NCBI RefSeq assembly: GCF_018140925.1
Contig: NZ_CP073315.1
Span: forward strand, 992,001-1,056,000
Reading direction: 5' to 3'
DNA: 64,000 bases
From: Psychrobacillus sp. INOP01
GTDB taxonomy: Bacteria > Bacillota > Bacilli > Bacillales_A > Planococcaceae
Shown: in pieces, positions 28,110 through 38,857 of the stretch
Position numbering within the stretch: position 1 is the first letter of the stretch
Layout: the number at the start of each line of letters is the position of its first letter
Notes under the pieces: generated by a model
What the model was told of the DNA's origin: nothing
Seen by the model: the letters and a program-made list of their open reading frames with translations, nothing else
The model's database searches: none
Made by a program: the position numbers and the translations under genes

Positions 28110-28994
28110 TCATTCCTTTCTAATGACAACATCACGATGCGTAATAATGGTTTTGTCGTCTTCTTTCAATAACTTTCCAAAGTATTCTGCTAACGTAACA
28201 GAGCGATGCTGCCCTCCTGTACATCCAAATGCAATTACAAGCTGGGTTTTGCCTTCTCTTTTGTATTGAGGAATCATGAAATGGAACAAATCCGTTAGCT
28301 TCTCGATTAATGTTTTAGTGTCTACCCATTTTAGAACGTAGCTGGATACCTCTTCGTTAAGTCCTGATTTCAAACGTAGCTCTTCAATATAATAGGGATT
28401 AGGAAGAAAGCGCACATCAAATACTAAATCAGCATCTATCGGGATACCATGTTTAAATCCAAAGGACATGACGTTTACAGTGAATACTTGGCTGCCTTTA
28501 GAGGAAAACTCTTCTTGTATTTTCTCTCTTAGTTCTCGAGGCTTCATCTTAGAAGTATTGTAAATGTATTGTGCTCTGCCCTTTAAATCAGAAAGCATTT
28601 GCCTTTCTTTTTTAATACCTTCTAGAGGTAACCCAGAGTTAGCGAGCGGATGAGAACGGCGTGTTTCCTTGTACCGTCTTACTAATACCTCGTCCCCAGC
28701 ATCCAAAAATAATAACTTAGGCGTCACAGTTGTTGCCTCTTCTAATTCATTAACAGATTCTGCTAAGGAGTTGAACATTTCCCCTCCGCGTAAATCCATC
28801 ACAACCGCAATATTTCGAGGTTGTTTATTCGAATCTATCATTAGTTTGATGAATGTACTCAATAACTCTGGCGGTAAATTATCAATGCAGTAATAGCCAA
28901 GGTCTTCAAAACTTTGGATAGCTACAGTCTTTCCAGCACCTGACATTCCTGTAATAATTACAACTTCCGTTTCGTGCTTTTGAAGACTATCCAT
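28110..28994 (-). CDS. rapZ: RNase adapter / nucleotide-binding protein RapZ (YvcJ)
   Basis: 294-residue P-loop protein. Walker [11 protein letters not shown] lies near residues 15-24, DLRGGEMF in the middle and [11 protein letters not shown] in the C-terminal domain. In E. coli RapZ controls GlmZ small-RNA processing and glucosamine-6-phosphate supply; B. subtilis YvcJ hydrolyses GTP/ATP and affects competence. Four bases separate its stop from yvcK. Confidence 0.95.
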   Translation of the reverse strand: MDSLQKHETEVVIITGMSGAGKTVAIQSFEDLGYYCIDNLPPELLSTFIKLMIDSNKQPRNIAVVMDLRGGEMFNSLAESVNELEEATTVTPKLLFLDAGDEVLVRRYKETRRSHPLANSGLPLEGIKKERQMLSDLKGRAQYIYNTSKMKPRELREKIQEEFSSKGSQVFTVNVMSFGFKHGIPIDADLVFDVRFLPNPYYIEELRLKSGLNEEVSSYVLKWVDTKTLIEKLTDLFHFMIPQYKREGKTQLVIAFGCTGGQHRSVTLAEYFGKLLKEDDKTIITHRDVVIRKE

Positions 28995-28997
28995 TAC

Positions 28998-29468
28998 TCA
29001 TTCTCCCTCCGTTGATTGCTGAATCGTTTCCTTTATAAGAGAAAAATCAGGTGTATATACAAATGTTCCATATTGCATCCCTTTGGCTTGAGCTGCAAAT
29101 AATAGATTTGTCCGATCTCCTTCAGCCATAGGAAGATGGTGTAAATCTTCGACTGAATGCCATTCTAATATACCTTCTGTTGTTACCTCGTAAGGTATTC
29201 CTTCTATGTCTTTAGCAACGAAGGTAAATAACATCCATTCATCTATACGCTTTCCATCTTCTTCAATGACCATTGTATAAATTCCTTTTAAATGCGGTTG
29301 TATAGGAACGGTATTTGTTTCTTCTGTAAATTCTCTTACTGCAGAAACTAAAATAGATTCTCCCATCTCCATTTTGCCGCCTGGTGCCACATACCAATCT
29401 CTTCTTGGTTTTTTTAATAGTAGTACTTTTCCGTCTTTACATACGAGTAGGTTTGCTATTCTTTGCAC
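28998..29468 (-). CDS. Nudix hydrolase (YvcI-like)
   Basis: 156-residue Nudix protein. The Nudix box GKMEMGESILVSAVREFTEE lies at about residues 31-50 with REFTEE catalytic Glu residues; the usual final Gly is Asn. The substrate is unknown, a nucleoside diphosphate derivative by family. Start is GTG at 29468 with GGAGTGA upstream. First gene of the unit with rapZ, yvcK, whiA and crh; a TATAAT at about 29506-29511 (minus) could be its -10. Confidence 0.9.
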   Translation of the reverse strand: MQRIANLLVCKDGKVLLLKKPRRDWYVAPGGKMEMGESILVSAVREFTEETNTVPIQPHLKGIYTMVIEEDGKRIDEWMLFTFVAKDIEGIPYEVTTEGILEWHSVEDLHHLPMAEGDRTNLLFAAQAKGMQYGTFVYTPDFSLIKETIQQSTEGE

Positions 29469-29526
29469 AAATCATCACTCCACATCTATCATGTGTTAAT
29501 AAACTATATTATACATTAATTTTCAT

Positions 29527-29567
29527 AAAAAGAGGCTGCTCCACGATTAAAATCGCGAAACAGCCTG
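29527..29567 (-). terminator. Terminator after trxB
   Basis: AGGCTG and CAGCCT close a longer imperfect stem (CGATT/AATCG inside) followed by CTTTTT on the minus strand. Confidence 0.8.
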
Positions 29568-29665
29568 TCCAAATGTTTCTATATAAAAAGGGGGTCAATT
29601 TATATTCTTTACTATACACTTTATTTATTTCAAGACTATTACAATCCGATTAAGATAAAATTAAA

Positions 29666-30628
<963 letters not shown>

Positions 30629-30685
30629 CTACATTGCTACTATCCTCAATCTATAGGATTTTTTAATACGCTTCAACTATTTTGC

Positions 30686-32215
30686 CTAGGCATCAAAAAG
30701 AGGTAAAAATTGCATAAGTTCGTTAATATACTTAGTCAATGTGTTGGTTGTAATACCATATTGCTCTGCATAATGTTTTTTCGTTACATTTTTAGAACGG
30801 GACGATTCATACATATACTCTGTTGCTGCTGCTAATGCACGTGGATTTTTGAAACCATATGCTTTCTCTAATGCACGTTCCACTAATACAAACCACATTT
30901 GAAATAGAAACGTATCTTCATGCTCTAAAGGCTTATATTTATCGTACAATAGGTCTGTTGCGGCAATTGCACGTAAAAAGGCTTTCTCTGCAGGAGACTT
31001 ATCATCAAAATCATGCCCTAAAGAATTAGCAAGGAATAGTTTTTCCATAGTTGTTAAATCATCTACAACAATCCATTTAGGATGTGAAATAATTTCCTGT
31101 CGATGCTTTGATTTTCCTAACAAATAAAACCCATAAATACGTTCACTCACATGCTTATGCTCTATCTTTTCTAAAATATATTCCTTTTGGATTTTAGAAG
31201 CATCATCATCAGATTCACTTTTAGTTGGTAGCCATGGTTCAAATCCAGCTTTTTCCGGATCCAGCTTCAATAATGCCTTCCAAGCATTTTTAGCTACTTC
31301 TTCATGACCAGAAAAATAAGCCGAATGAGACAGCCAAAAATAAAAACCTGGATCCCCTTCGAAACCTTTTCGCTGTAAACTTCTTAGCCACTTAAATGCT
31401 TGTTCATATTTGCCTATTAACGCAAAAGTCGCGCCTAGCTTATAGCGATGTTCAACAAAATAAGGGTTTATCTTGACTAGTAATTCTACGATTTCTTCCA
31501 ATTCATCTTCATTTTTTTCATAATAATGAATTACAGCTAAATTACATAGTGCGTGGATATTACCTCTATTTTCATTGAGTACATCATGTAGTAACGCCTT
31601 TGCTTGTTCCTCTTCGCCAATATAAAAATAAGCAAGCGCCAAATTATTAAATGCTGCCCAAAAATCTGGATGATCTACCACGATGGATTCTAATAACTCT
31701 ACTGCCTCAGCAAACTTACCTTGCTCCATTAAACGTCTAGATTTTTCTTGTAAAAATAGTGCTTCACCAGAAGGCGTATCTACCTGAAGTGACACTACAT
31801 CCTCTTGCTCCGTGAAGTCGACAATCTCCATGGCCTCTTCCGTATATTCACCTTGAATATCAATTTCCAAATACATCTGAGCAAATTTATTGGCCTCTAC
31901 AAAGTTACCGAGATGGGCATTTACTTCTGCCAAAAAGAAAATAATCTCTGATTCGTTTTGGTCAATTGCATGGGCACTTCTCAAAAGCTCATGAGCTAGT
32001 TCAAAATTATCTATCTCCATTTGTAATATCGCATATTGTAGTAATATCATGGGATCATTGGGACTTAGTTCTGCTGCTCGTTTTAAGTATTTATGTGCTT
32101 TTTCATATTGTTCTTTTTGTAGTTCATCTAATGCTTTTTTATAGTAGTATTCACCCGTAGGTAAAAACGAAATGATATTTTCTCTAAGAACTTTTTTACT
32201 TTTTTTATTCAACAT
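30686..32215 (-). CDS. TPR-repeat protein (YvcD-like)
   Basis: 509-residue cytoplasmic protein of tetratricopeptide repeats: clear units at about 23-56 (YYKKALDELQKEQYEKAHKY), 57-90, 160-195 and 200-230 (AFNNLALAYFYIGEEEQAKA). The C-terminal part has a different helical domain ending in GITTNTLTKYINELMQFLPLF, which resembles a small HTH. Interaction partner unknown. Corresponds by position to B. subtilis yvcD. Confidence 0.88.
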   Translation of the reverse strand: MLNKKSKKVLRENIISFLPTGEYYYKKALDELQKEQYEKAHKYLKRAAELSPNDPMILLQYAILQMEIDNFELAHELLRSAHAIDQNESEIIFFLAEVNAHLGNFVEANKFAQMYLEIDIQGEYTEEAMEIVDFTEQEDVVSLQVDTPSGEALFLQEKSRRLMEQGKFAEAVELLESIVVDHPDFWAAFNNLALAYFYIGEEEQAKALLHDVLNENRGNIHALCNLAVIHYYEKNEDELEEIVELLVKINPYFVEHRYKLGATFALIGKYEQAFKWLRSLQRKGFEGDPGFYFWLSHSAYFSGHEEVAKNAWKALLKLDPEKAGFEPWLPTKSESDDDASKIQKEYILEKIEHKHVSERIYGFYLLGKSKHRQEIISHPKWIVVDDLTTMEKLFLANSLGHDFDDKSPAEKAFLRAIAATDLLYDKYKPLEHEDTFLFQMWFVLVERALEKAYGFKNPRALAAATEYMYESSRSKNVTKKHYAEQYGITTNTLTKYINELMQFLPLFDA

Positions 32216-32223
32216 AATCCTCC

Positions 32224-32262
32224 GAAAAATAATAAGGAACGTTTTAAAAAACGCCCCTTATT
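32224..32262 (-). terminator. Terminator of the his operon
   Basis: ATAAGG-gg-CGTTTT and AAAACG-tt-CCTTAT form the stem, followed by an AT-rich ATTTTT tail on the minus strand. Confidence 0.75.
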
Positions 32263-32290
32263 AGTATATTCTTCAGTATATCACATATAT

Positions 32291-32917
32291 TTATTTTTTA
32301 TCTGCTTTGACTTCATGTCTTTTCTGTAATACTTGTAGTAAGTCATAGAAACTAACTTGTTGGTTTTGTAGAAGAACTAACAAATGATATAGAAGATCTG
32401 CTGCTTCCCATTTCAACTCTTCACCATCATTATTTTTGGAAGCGATAATAACTTCGGATGCTTCCTCTCCCACTTTTTTACAAATTTTATCTACACCTTT
32501 TTCAAATAAGTACGTCGTATAAGCACCTTCTGGCATAGATTGCTGTCTTTCTTTGATAACATTGATTAGAGAGGTAATCGTATTGTAGCCTACCGTATTA
32601 TCCATTTTTTCTAATGTATTATGAAAGCATGTCTCTTCTCCTGTATGGCATGCAGGTCCAGTTGGTAATACTTCTACAACTAATGCATCCGAATCGCAGT
32701 CTGTCTTAATAGAAACTACTTTTTGTGTATTCCCTGAAGTTTCTCCTTTATGCCAAAGTTCCTGTCTGCTTCGACTAAAAAACCAGGTTTCCTGTGTTTC
32801 TACTGTTTTTGCGTAGGCTTCTTCGTTCATATAAGCAAGTGTTAACACTTCTCTTGTAATTGCATGTTGCACGATTACAGGTATTAATCCTTTTTCATCA
32901 TATGTTAAATTAGTCAT
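32291..32917 (-). CDS. hisI: Bifunctional phosphoribosyl-AMP cyclohydrolase / phosphoribosyl-ATP pyrophosphatase
   Basis: 208-residue HisIE fusion. The N-terminal cyclohydrolase (about 1-105) carries the zinc and substrate motifs [26 protein letters not shown] and [12 protein letters not shown]; the C-terminal pyrophosphatase (about 110-208) has [13 protein letters not shown] and [13 protein letters not shown]. It performs steps 2 and 3 of histidine synthesis. It directly follows hisA here, where hisF would usually lie. Confidence 0.97.
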   Translation of the reverse strand: MTNLTYDEKGLIPVIVQHAITREVLTLAYMNEEAYAKTVETQETWFFSRSRQELWHKGETSGNTQKVVSIKTDCDSDALVVEVLPTGPACHTGEETCFHNTLEKMDNTVGYNTITSLINVIKERQQSMPEGAYTTYLFEKGVDKICKKVGEEASEVIIASKNNDGEELKWEAADLLYHLLVLLQNQQVSFYDLLQVLQKRHEVKADKK

Positions 32918-32964
32918 GATAGTTCTACTCCTCTTTCATTCGATATATACGAATGTTTGTTTAC

Positions 32965-33705
32965 TTATTTGGCCGATTCTTGTAGAGCTTCAGTTAGAGT
33001 AAACCGTTCATTGTACAATGCTTTACCCGTAATAACACCAGCAACTGTCGTCATTTGTGCTAATTTTGCAACTGCTGCAATATCTTCTAAGGAACTGATC
33101 CCACCTGATACAATAATAGATAATCCAGTTTCTTCTGCCAGCTCTTTATTTGCCAATAAGTTTGGGCCTTGAAGCGTTCCATCTGTTGCAATATCTGTAA
33201 AGATAACGTGCTTTGCTCCTTTAGAAGCAAAATATCGTCCTACTTCAACGGCAGATTGAGTGGAAGTTTCTAGCCAACCATGTGTTGCCACCATTCCATC
33301 CTTTGCATCTAGTCCGATGACAATTCTTTCTCCACCGAATTCTTCTATTAACCCCACCACTAAATCCGGTTGTGAAATAGCGAGACTTCCTATAATTACA
33401 CGATTCACACCGTTGTTCAAATAAAATTGAACGTCATCCTTCGTCCGAATTCCCCCACCAATTTGCACACTAACCGGAAGCTCCTTTGCAATACGAATAA
33501 CTTCGTCCGCATGGATTTTCTTGCCGTCCTTTGCTCCATCTAAATCTACTAGATGAATCCAAGTTGCCCCTTCATCTGCAAATTTTTTAGCCATATCGAA
33601 TGGAGAATCTCCATAAACGGTTTCCTGATCATAATCCCCTTGATACAGGCGTACACATTTTCCACCTTTCATATCAATCGCAGGGTAAACTTGAATCGAC
33701 GTCAT
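32965..33705 (-). CDS. hisA: ProFAR isomerase HisA
   Basis: 246-residue TIM barrel with N-terminal YPAIDMKGGKCVRLYQGD, phosphate loops IGGGIRTKDDV and VSGGISSLEDI and catalytic Asp residues in the N-half (PAIDMK) and the middle (FTDIATDG). The start PAIDMKGGKCVRL separates it from HisF, which starts with a DVxxGRVVKG-type motif. It makes PRFAR, the substrate of the missing IGP synthase. Confidence 0.97.
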   Translation of the reverse strand: MTSIQVYPAIDMKGGKCVRLYQGDYDQETVYGDSPFDMAKKFADEGATWIHLVDLDGAKDGKKIHADEVIRIAKELPVSVQIGGGIRTKDDVQFYLNNGVNRVIIGSLAISQPDLVVGLIEEFGGERIVIGLDAKDGMVATHGWLETSTQSAVEVGRYFASKGAKHVIFTDIATDGTLQGPNLLANKELAEETGLSIIVSGGISSLEDIAAVAKLAQMTTVAGVITGKALYNERFTLTEALQESAK

Positions 33706-33720
33706 CTTATTCTCTCCTTA

Positions 33721-34317
33721 TTATGTAAGTAGTCCTTTTGTAGAAGGAACACCCTTCACTCGATCGTCTTTTGTAATAGCATCATCAATTGCTCGAGCCA
33801 ATGCTTTGAAAATCGCTTCAATCATATGATGTGAATTTGCACCATAATGAACAATTACGTGGACATTCATACGTGCCTCCAAAGCAAATTTCCATAGGAA
33901 CTCATGAACTAGCTCTGTATCAAAATTCCCTACTTTTTGAGTTGGAAACTGTGCACGGAATTCTAAATGCGGACGATTTGAAATATCAATTACTACTTGA
34001 GCTAAGGCATCATCCATTGGTACAAAGGCATTTCCATAACGTTTAATACCTTTTTTATCTCCTAATGCTTCTTTTACTGCTTGTCCTAGAACAATACCGA
34101 TATCCTCTGTTGTATGATGATCATCGATATATGTATCTCCTTTAGCTTTAATAGAAGCATTAAATAAACCATGCTTTGTAAATAGATCTAGCATATGATC
34201 CATAAAAGGGACACCTGTATCAATTTCCGCTTTACCTTCACCATCTAAGTCTATTTCAACCCATACTTTTGTTTCGTTCGTCATTCTTTCGATTTTCGCC
34301 GCTCTTTTATCCATCAT
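33721..34317 (-). CDS. hisB: Imidazoleglycerol-phosphate dehydratase
   Basis: 198-residue monofunctional HisB. Metal-binding histidine motifs are FMDHMLDLFTKHG and DDHHTTEDIG in the first half and HVIVHYGANSHHMIEA in the second. It converts IGP to imidazole-acetol phosphate. The ATG overlaps the hisD stop; GGGGGA lies six bases upstream. In the usual Bacillus order hisH would follow, but hisA starts 15 bases further on. Confidence 0.97.
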   Translation of the reverse strand: MMDKRAAKIERMTNETKVWVEIDLDGEGKAEIDTGVPFMDHMLDLFTKHGLFNASIKAKGDTYIDDHHTTEDIGIVLGQAVKEALGDKKGIKRYGNAFVPMDDALAQVVIDISNRPHLEFRAQFPTQKVGNFDTELVHEFLWKFALEARMNVHVIVHYGANSHHMIEAIFKALARAIDDAITKDDRVKGVPSTKGLLT

Positions 34318-35597
34318 TGTGAATCCCCCTTATTCCAGCTTCTTGACTCTACAGATCTGGCATGTCCTTCTAATTGCTCTAGTCTAGCTAAGCGAGCAAT
34401 TTTAGGATATTGCTCCTCCCACATTTCTTTTGAATAGTATACGACGCTTGTTTTCTTAACGAAATCGTCAACACATAATCCACTTGAAAATCTCGCTGTG
34501 CTATTTGTCGGCAGTACGTGATTCGTACCCGCAAAATAATCGCCTACTGGCTCACTACTGAATCTCCCGATGAAAATAGCTCCTGCATGCTTAATCTTTT
34601 TACTTAGTTCTTCGGGTTGCTCCGTAATAATTTCCAAATGTTCTGGTGCTAGCTCATTCACTGCTGCTACAGCTTGCTTCATTGAGTCTGCGATATAGAT
34701 ACATCCGAAGTTTTCGATCGAACTGCGAGCAATTTCTTCTCTAGGAAGGAGCTTTAATTGTTTTTCTACTTCTATTGACACTTGTTCGGCAAGGGATGGG
34801 CTTGTTGTGATTAAAACAGAACTTGCAAATCGGTCATGCTCTGCTTGAGCAAGTAGATCTGCTGCTACTTCATCAGCATAGGCAGTTTCATCTGCAATAA
34901 TTGCTATTTCACTAGGTCCCGCTATCATATCGATCGCAACCTTACCAAACACCTCTCTTTTAGCAAGTGCTACAAAACTATTACCCGGACCTGTAATTTT
35001 ATCTACCGCTTTGATCGTTTCAGTTCCGTACGCAAGAGCCGCTATTGCTTGGGCTCCACCAACTTTATATATCTCTGTAATACCAGCAATACGTGCTGCT
35101 ACTAATACTGAGTCAGGTAGATTCCCTTCCATAGATGGAGGTGATACGATGACAACTCTTTCTACCCCAGCTACTATTGCAGGTATTGCATTCATTAATA
35201 CTGAAGAAGGATAAGCTGCTGTCCCACCGGGAACGTATAAGCCTACTGCATCTAGGGGTGAAATTTTATATTGAATATAAGAGTTTTTAGCTAATGGGAA
35301 GTCGATTTGCCTGCGAACCTGCTCCGTATGAAACGCTCGAATATTAGCAGCAGCCTCTTCCAAGTCATCTACCAATTGTCTATCAAAATTAGCGTATGCC
35401 TCATCCATTTCTTCTTTGGATACTTTGAGTGATGTAAGTTTTGCACCATCCCATTTCTCTGTATAACGAAGAAGGGCTTGATCGCCGTTCTGCCGTACAT
35501 CTACGATTACCTCACGTACAGTCGTTAAATAATCTGCATTTGTTTGTTCAACCGAACGTAGTAATGAAATTGTATCTGTAAGCTTTTCTATTTTCAT
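34314..35597 (-). CDS. hisD: Histidinol dehydrogenase
   Basis: 427-residue zinc enzyme with GLYVPGGTAAYPSSVLM, KITGPGNSFVALAKREV and AGPSEIAIIAD, the zinc/base residues in AEHD and the C-terminal GTNHVLPT and GHARSVESR. It catalyses the last two oxidations to histidine. Overlaps hisB by four bases. Confidence 0.97.
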   Translation of the reverse strand: MKIEKLTDTISLLRSVEQTNADYLTTVREVIVDVRQNGDQALLRYTEKWDGAKLTSLKVSKEEMDEAYANFDRQLVDDLEEAAANIRAFHTEQVRRQIDFPLAKNSYIQYKISPLDAVGLYVPGGTAAYPSSVLMNAIPAIVAGVERVVIVSPPSMEGNLPDSVLVAARIAGITEIYKVGGAQAIAALAYGTETIKAVDKITGPGNSFVALAKREVFGKVAIDMIAGPSEIAIIADETAYADEVAADLLAQAEHDRFASSVLITTSPSLAEQVSIEVEKQLKLLPREEIARSSIENFGCIYIADSMKQAVAAVNELAPEHLEIITEQPEELSKKIKHAGAIFIGRFSSEPVGDYFAGTNHVLPTNSTARFSSGLCVDDFVKKTSVVYYSKEMWEEQYPKIARLARLEQLEGHARSVESRSWNKGDSQ

Positions 35598-35605
35598 AGG
35601 ATTCC

Positions 35606-36235
35606 CTACCTTTTATTCAATTCATTTTTTAGTTGTGCAACAAAAGCATTGATTCGTTCACTTTTCACTCGATAGCTTACAGGATTGACGATCAATCGAG
35701 AGGAGATAGAAACGATTTTTTCAAATTCAACTAAGCCATTTTCCTTAAGCGTCTGTCCAGTGGAAACAATATCGACAATGCGATCTGCAAGACCGATCAT
35801 TGGTGCTAGCTCAATCGAACCATTCAACTCAATAATTTCTACTTGCTCTCCTTTTTCCTTGTAGAAGTTTGTTGCAATTCTCGGATACTTTGTTGCGACA
35901 CGTGGAGCAATCTCATTCATCGTCGTGTTCGGAAGACCGGCAGTTGCTATATAACAATTACTAATATGTAAATCCAATAGCTCATGGACATCACGGTGCT
36001 GCTCCAATAAAACATCCTTCCCCGCTATACCGATATCTGCTACACCATGTTCAACGTATACAGGTACATCCATCGGTTTTGCCAATATGAATTGAATTCG
36101 TTCATCCGGAGCCTCAACGATTAACTTTCTGGAATCACTAATCTCTTTAGGCAAATCAAACCCTGCTTCCACAAATAGTTTATATGCTTCTTCAAAAATA
36201 CGCCCCTTTGGCATTGCAATAGTTAACTCATTCAC
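35606..36235 (-). CDS. hisG: ATP phosphoribosyltransferase catalytic subunit, short form
   Basis: 209-residue HisG of the short class without the C-terminal regulatory domain; it needs HisZ for activity. Seen: [17 protein letters not shown], the PRPP-binding loop [18 protein letters not shown] and GIAGKDVL. Start is GTG at 36235, with GAGGGTGG eight bases upstream inside the hisZ end; GTG at 36247 overlaps that site. Overlaps hisZ by eight bases. Confidence 0.96.
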   Translation of the reverse strand: MNELTIAMPKGRIFEEAYKLFVEAGFDLPKEISDSRKLIVEAPDERIQFILAKPMDVPVYVEHGVADIGIAGKDVLLEQHRDVHELLDLHISNCYIATAGLPNTTMNEIAPRVATKYPRIATNFYKEKGEQVEIIELNGSIELAPMIGLADRIVDIVSTGQTLKENGLVEFEKIVSISSRLIVNPVSYRVKSERINAFVAQLKNELNKR

Positions 36236-37406
36236 GGAAAAAACCACCCTCAGACACGATAATCACTTCATCGAAAATTTGTTTAAACGCTTCAATATCA
36301 TTAACACTCTCCGCATATTGCAGCGTCACATATTCGGATGCATTTCTTCTAGCTTCCGCTAATACATTTGCTTTAGAAAAAGACCCTTTATCAAATAAAA
36401 GAAGCGTATGCTTCTCATCAACGACAACCTTCGGTAATACTTCTAATAATCGGTCAACACGAATCCCAAATCCTGTAGCTCCTACTTTTTCGTCGAACTG
36501 TTTAAATAACTCATCATATCGTCCACCATTCCCAATGGAGAAACCACTTCCCGCAGCGTGAATTTCAAACAGCATACCAGTGTAATAGCTCATATGACTC
36601 GCTAAAGAAAAATCAAACGATACAATTGAAAAGTCATTCAATTGGAATTCTAGTAATTCTTGAAGTTCCTCAACCTGATCGATCAAATATTGCTGATCGT
36701 CATTAAGAAACTGGCGGAAATCCGTAAATACATTAGAGTCTATTGTATAATCTATTATTTTTATAAGATTTTCTTTTTGTACTTTCAGTAAGTCCATGCT
36801 TTCTAACTTTTGTGAGAAACCTACTAAATTTTTCTCTACTAATAGTTGTCTTAGCATTTCAACTTGCTCTGTGCTATTTGTGTAGTTTGTTAAGAAAGCA
36901 GTTAAAATTTCGGCATGTCCAATAGTAATTCGGAAGCTTTCTACACCTAAAGCCTTCAGTAGTTCTATCGCAGTATAGATTATTTCACTGTCTGCGTATG
37001 GACTAAAATCCCCAACAAGTTCCAGTCCTAGCTGCTCAAACTCTGCAGGTCTTCCGCCTTCTCGTTGTTGAGCACGAAATACATCCGCATAGTACGCTAA
37101 GCGTAATGGATTTTTTTCCTTTAATAACTTGGAAGCTGCTATTCTAGCAATCGGTGTCGTCATATCAGGACGTAAAACAAGCATTTCACCTTGATTGTCT
37201 ACTAGTTTAAACAAGGACGACTCATCAATAGCGGAAGCTTTACCGATTGTTTCAAAATACTCCACGGAAGGTGTTTTTATAAAGTCGTACCCTTTTTTTC
37301 GTATAAAATCTCTTGCTGTCGATCGTATATATTCTTTTTGTTCGTTTACTTCTGGAAAAGAATCTCTCATTCCAAGAGGCTTTTCGAACATTTGAATTTT
37401 GCTCAT
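36228..37406 (-). CDS. hisZ: ATP phosphoribosyltransferase regulatory subunit
   Basis: 392-residue histidyl-tRNA-synthetase-like paralogue without an anticodon domain. Motif 2-like [17 protein letters not shown] and [19 protein letters not shown] and a motif 3-like [13 protein letters not shown] are visible. It forms an octamer with short HisG and provides histidine feedback. First gene of the operon; RBS AGGAGTGG. Confidence 0.95.
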   Translation of the reverse strand: MSKIQMFEKPLGMRDSFPEVNEQKEYIRSTARDFIRKKGYDFIKTPSVEYFETIGKASAIDESSLFKLVDNQGEMLVLRPDMTTPIARIAASKLLKEKNPLRLAYYADVFRAQQREGGRPAEFEQLGLELVGDFSPYADSEIIYTAIELLKALGVESFRITIGHAEILTAFLTNYTNSTEQVEMLRQLLVEKNLVGFSQKLESMDLLKVQKENLIKIIDYTIDSNVFTDFRQFLNDDQQYLIDQVEELQELLEFQLNDFSIVSFDFSLASHMSYYTGMLFEIHAAGSGFSIGNGGRYDELFKQFDEKVGATGFGIRVDRLLEVLPKVVVDEKHTLLLFDKGSFSKANVLAEARRNASEYVTLQYAESVNDIEAFKQIFDEVIIVSEGGFFRE

Positions 37407-37467
37407 TTTACCACTCCTAAAAATTTCACTTTAACACACTAGAGAACTAATAAGATGAATTAATAGA

Positions 37468-37496
37468 ATTTTATACTATTTTACCCTTTTCGTCAA
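37468..37496 (-). promoter_or_regulatory. his operon promoter
   Basis: Minus-strand TTGACG (37496-37491), 17-base spacer, TAAAAT (37473-37468), about 60 bases before hisZ. No T-box leader is visible between it and the start codon. Confidence 0.7.
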
Positions 37497-37527
37497 CTTG
37501 TCTTTCAGTTCCATTAAGATTTTTCCG

Positions 37528-37612
37528 AATCGCAAGTTAGGTGCTCCAAATCGCAAGTTTAACTTCACTAATCGCAATATGAATCGTGTAAATCGCAAGT
37601 TCAACAATTGAT
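37528..37612. repeat. 21-bp phased array 4 (AATCGCAAGTT orientation, four units)
   Basis: AATCGCAA starts at 37528, 37549, 37570 and 37591, exactly 21 bases apart; three of four units extend to AATCGCAAGTT. On the minus strand the last unit is followed by CGGAAAAATCTTAATGGA, nearly the same flank as array 3. It lies between the his promoter and the yvoF terminator. Confidence 0.88.
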
Positions 37613-37651
37613 ACAGTTCAGGTGGACGATTCCTATAATCATTATCCCATC

Positions 37652-37697
37652 AAAAAAAAGCTATCCCCCTTAGTTCAACACAAAGTAGAATAGCTTT
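37652..37697 (-). terminator. Terminator after yvoF
   Basis: AAAAGCTAT and ATAGCTTTT close an imperfect stem followed by TTTT on the minus strand; end of the hprK-lgt-yvoD-ppaX-yvoF unit. Confidence 0.75.
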
Positions 37698-37700
37698 TCA

Positions 37701-38210
37701 TTATTTTTTATTTCGTTCTAGCATTTGTTCCTTCGTATAAATAATACGCATTGGATTTCCTCCAACAAAGCATCCTTCTGGAACATCTGCATTGACGAGT
37801 GTTGCTGCAGAAACAATGGCATCATTCCCAATCGTAATACCTGGCAAAATTGTGGTATTTGCCCCGATCAATACTCGATTACCAATAATGACATCTCCAA
37901 TACGATATTCGTCGATCAAATATTCATGCGCAAGAATCGTCGTGTTATAGCCAATAATGGAATTATCGCCGACTTTAATACGCTCTGGGAACATGACATC
38001 AACCATTACCATTAAAGCAAAAGACGTTTCTTTTCCAACTTCCATTTTCAGAAAAACACGATAGAAAAAATTTTTCCAACTTAAAAAAGGGGAATATCTA
38101 GCGGCTTGAATAAAGATAAAGTTCTTCATAACTTTCCAAAATGGAACGGTATCATACACATGCCAAAGCGAGTTTGCCCCTTTTACAGGATATCGTTCTG
38201 TTCTCCTCAT
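37701..38210 (-). CDS. yvoF: Hexapeptide-repeat acyltransferase (YvoF-like)
   Basis: 169-residue left-handed beta-helix acyltransferase. Hexapeptide turns are visible at about 80-150: IKVGDNSIIGYNTTIL, IGDVIIGNRVLIGANTTILPG and IGNDAIVSAATLVNADVPEG. The acceptor is unknown, probably a sugar or maltose/galactoside-type substrate by family. It overlaps ppaX by four bases (ATGA). Confidence 0.88.
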   Translation of the reverse strand: MRRTERYPVKGANSLWHVYDTVPFWKVMKNFIFIQAARYSPFLSWKNFFYRVFLKMEVGKETSFALMVMVDVMFPERIKVGDNSIIGYNTTILAHEYLIDEYRIGDVIIGNRVLIGANTTILPGITIGNDAIVSAATLVNADVPEGCFVGGNPMRIIYTKEQMLERNKK

Positions 38211-38857
38211 ACACGCTGCCCTTTTGCTATATCAAGTAAGTCACTCATTTGATGTAGCATATAAGTAGGATTATAAGTAGACAAGAATGCTTCTCCTTTG
38301 ATGGACCAAGCTACAGCAGCTGTATCAACTCCAGCTCTTTGCCCACCTACGATATCATGAAAATTGTCGCCAATCATAAGCGCCTCTTCCTTATTAGCCC
38401 CAATTCTTTGTAATGCTATTTGAATAGGCTCAGGATTTGGCTTTGTATATGTAACATCGTCAAAGCCAACAATTGTATCAAATAACGTTTCACATTCCAT
38501 TATTTTTAGACCTCTATCGATCATTTCCCGTCTTTTAGTAGAAACAATCGCCAGTTTATAGCCATCTTTTTTTAGTTGTCGTAATGTTTCTACGACTCCA
38601 TCAAATGGAGCTACCATTTGGTCATGTCGTTCCAGATTCCATTTACGATAGGAAGCAGTTAAAGTCTCCGTTAAAGTTGGATCTATCGCATCAAATGTTT
38701 CAAATAATGGTGGTCCTAAAAACGGTAGGACAGTCTCCCGACTATATTTCCCCGGAAATGTTTCGCCTAACACATGTAAAAAAGATTCAATAATTAGTTC
38801 GTTCGTATCTAATAATGTTCCATCTAAATCAAAAAGTAGTGCTTTATAGTTTTTCAC
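38207..38857 (-). CDS. ppaX: Pyrophosphatase PpaX
   Basis: 216-residue HAD hydrolase. Motif I FDLDGTLLDT with nucleophile Asp9, motif II VSTKRR, motif III Lys in TKPNPEP, motif IV MIGDNFHD. In B. subtilis PpaX hydrolyses the pyrophosphate produced by HPr kinase/phosphorylase when it dephosphorylates Ser-HPr; linkage with hprK supports this. Start is GTG at 38857, overlapping the yvoD stop. Confidence 0.94.
   Translation of the reverse strand: MKNYKALLFDLDGTLLDTNELIIESFLHVLGETFPGKYSRETVLPFLGPPLFETFDAIDPTLTETLTASYRKWNLERHDQMVAPFDGVVETLRQLKKDGYKLAIVSTKRREMIDRGLKIMECETLFDTIVGFDDVTYTKPNPEPIQIALQRIGANKEEALMIGDNFHDIVGGQRAGVDTAAVAWSIKGEAFLSTYNPTYMLHQMSDLLDIAKGQRV

Noticed and set aside
32965-33705. 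Possibility that this gene is hisF
   Set aside because: The N-terminal PAIDMKGGKCVRL signature and catalytic layout are those of HisA, not HisF.
37407-37467. T-box or other riboswitch leader for the his operon
   Set aside because: Only about 60 bases separate promoter and start codon; no T-box sequence or terminator pair is visible.
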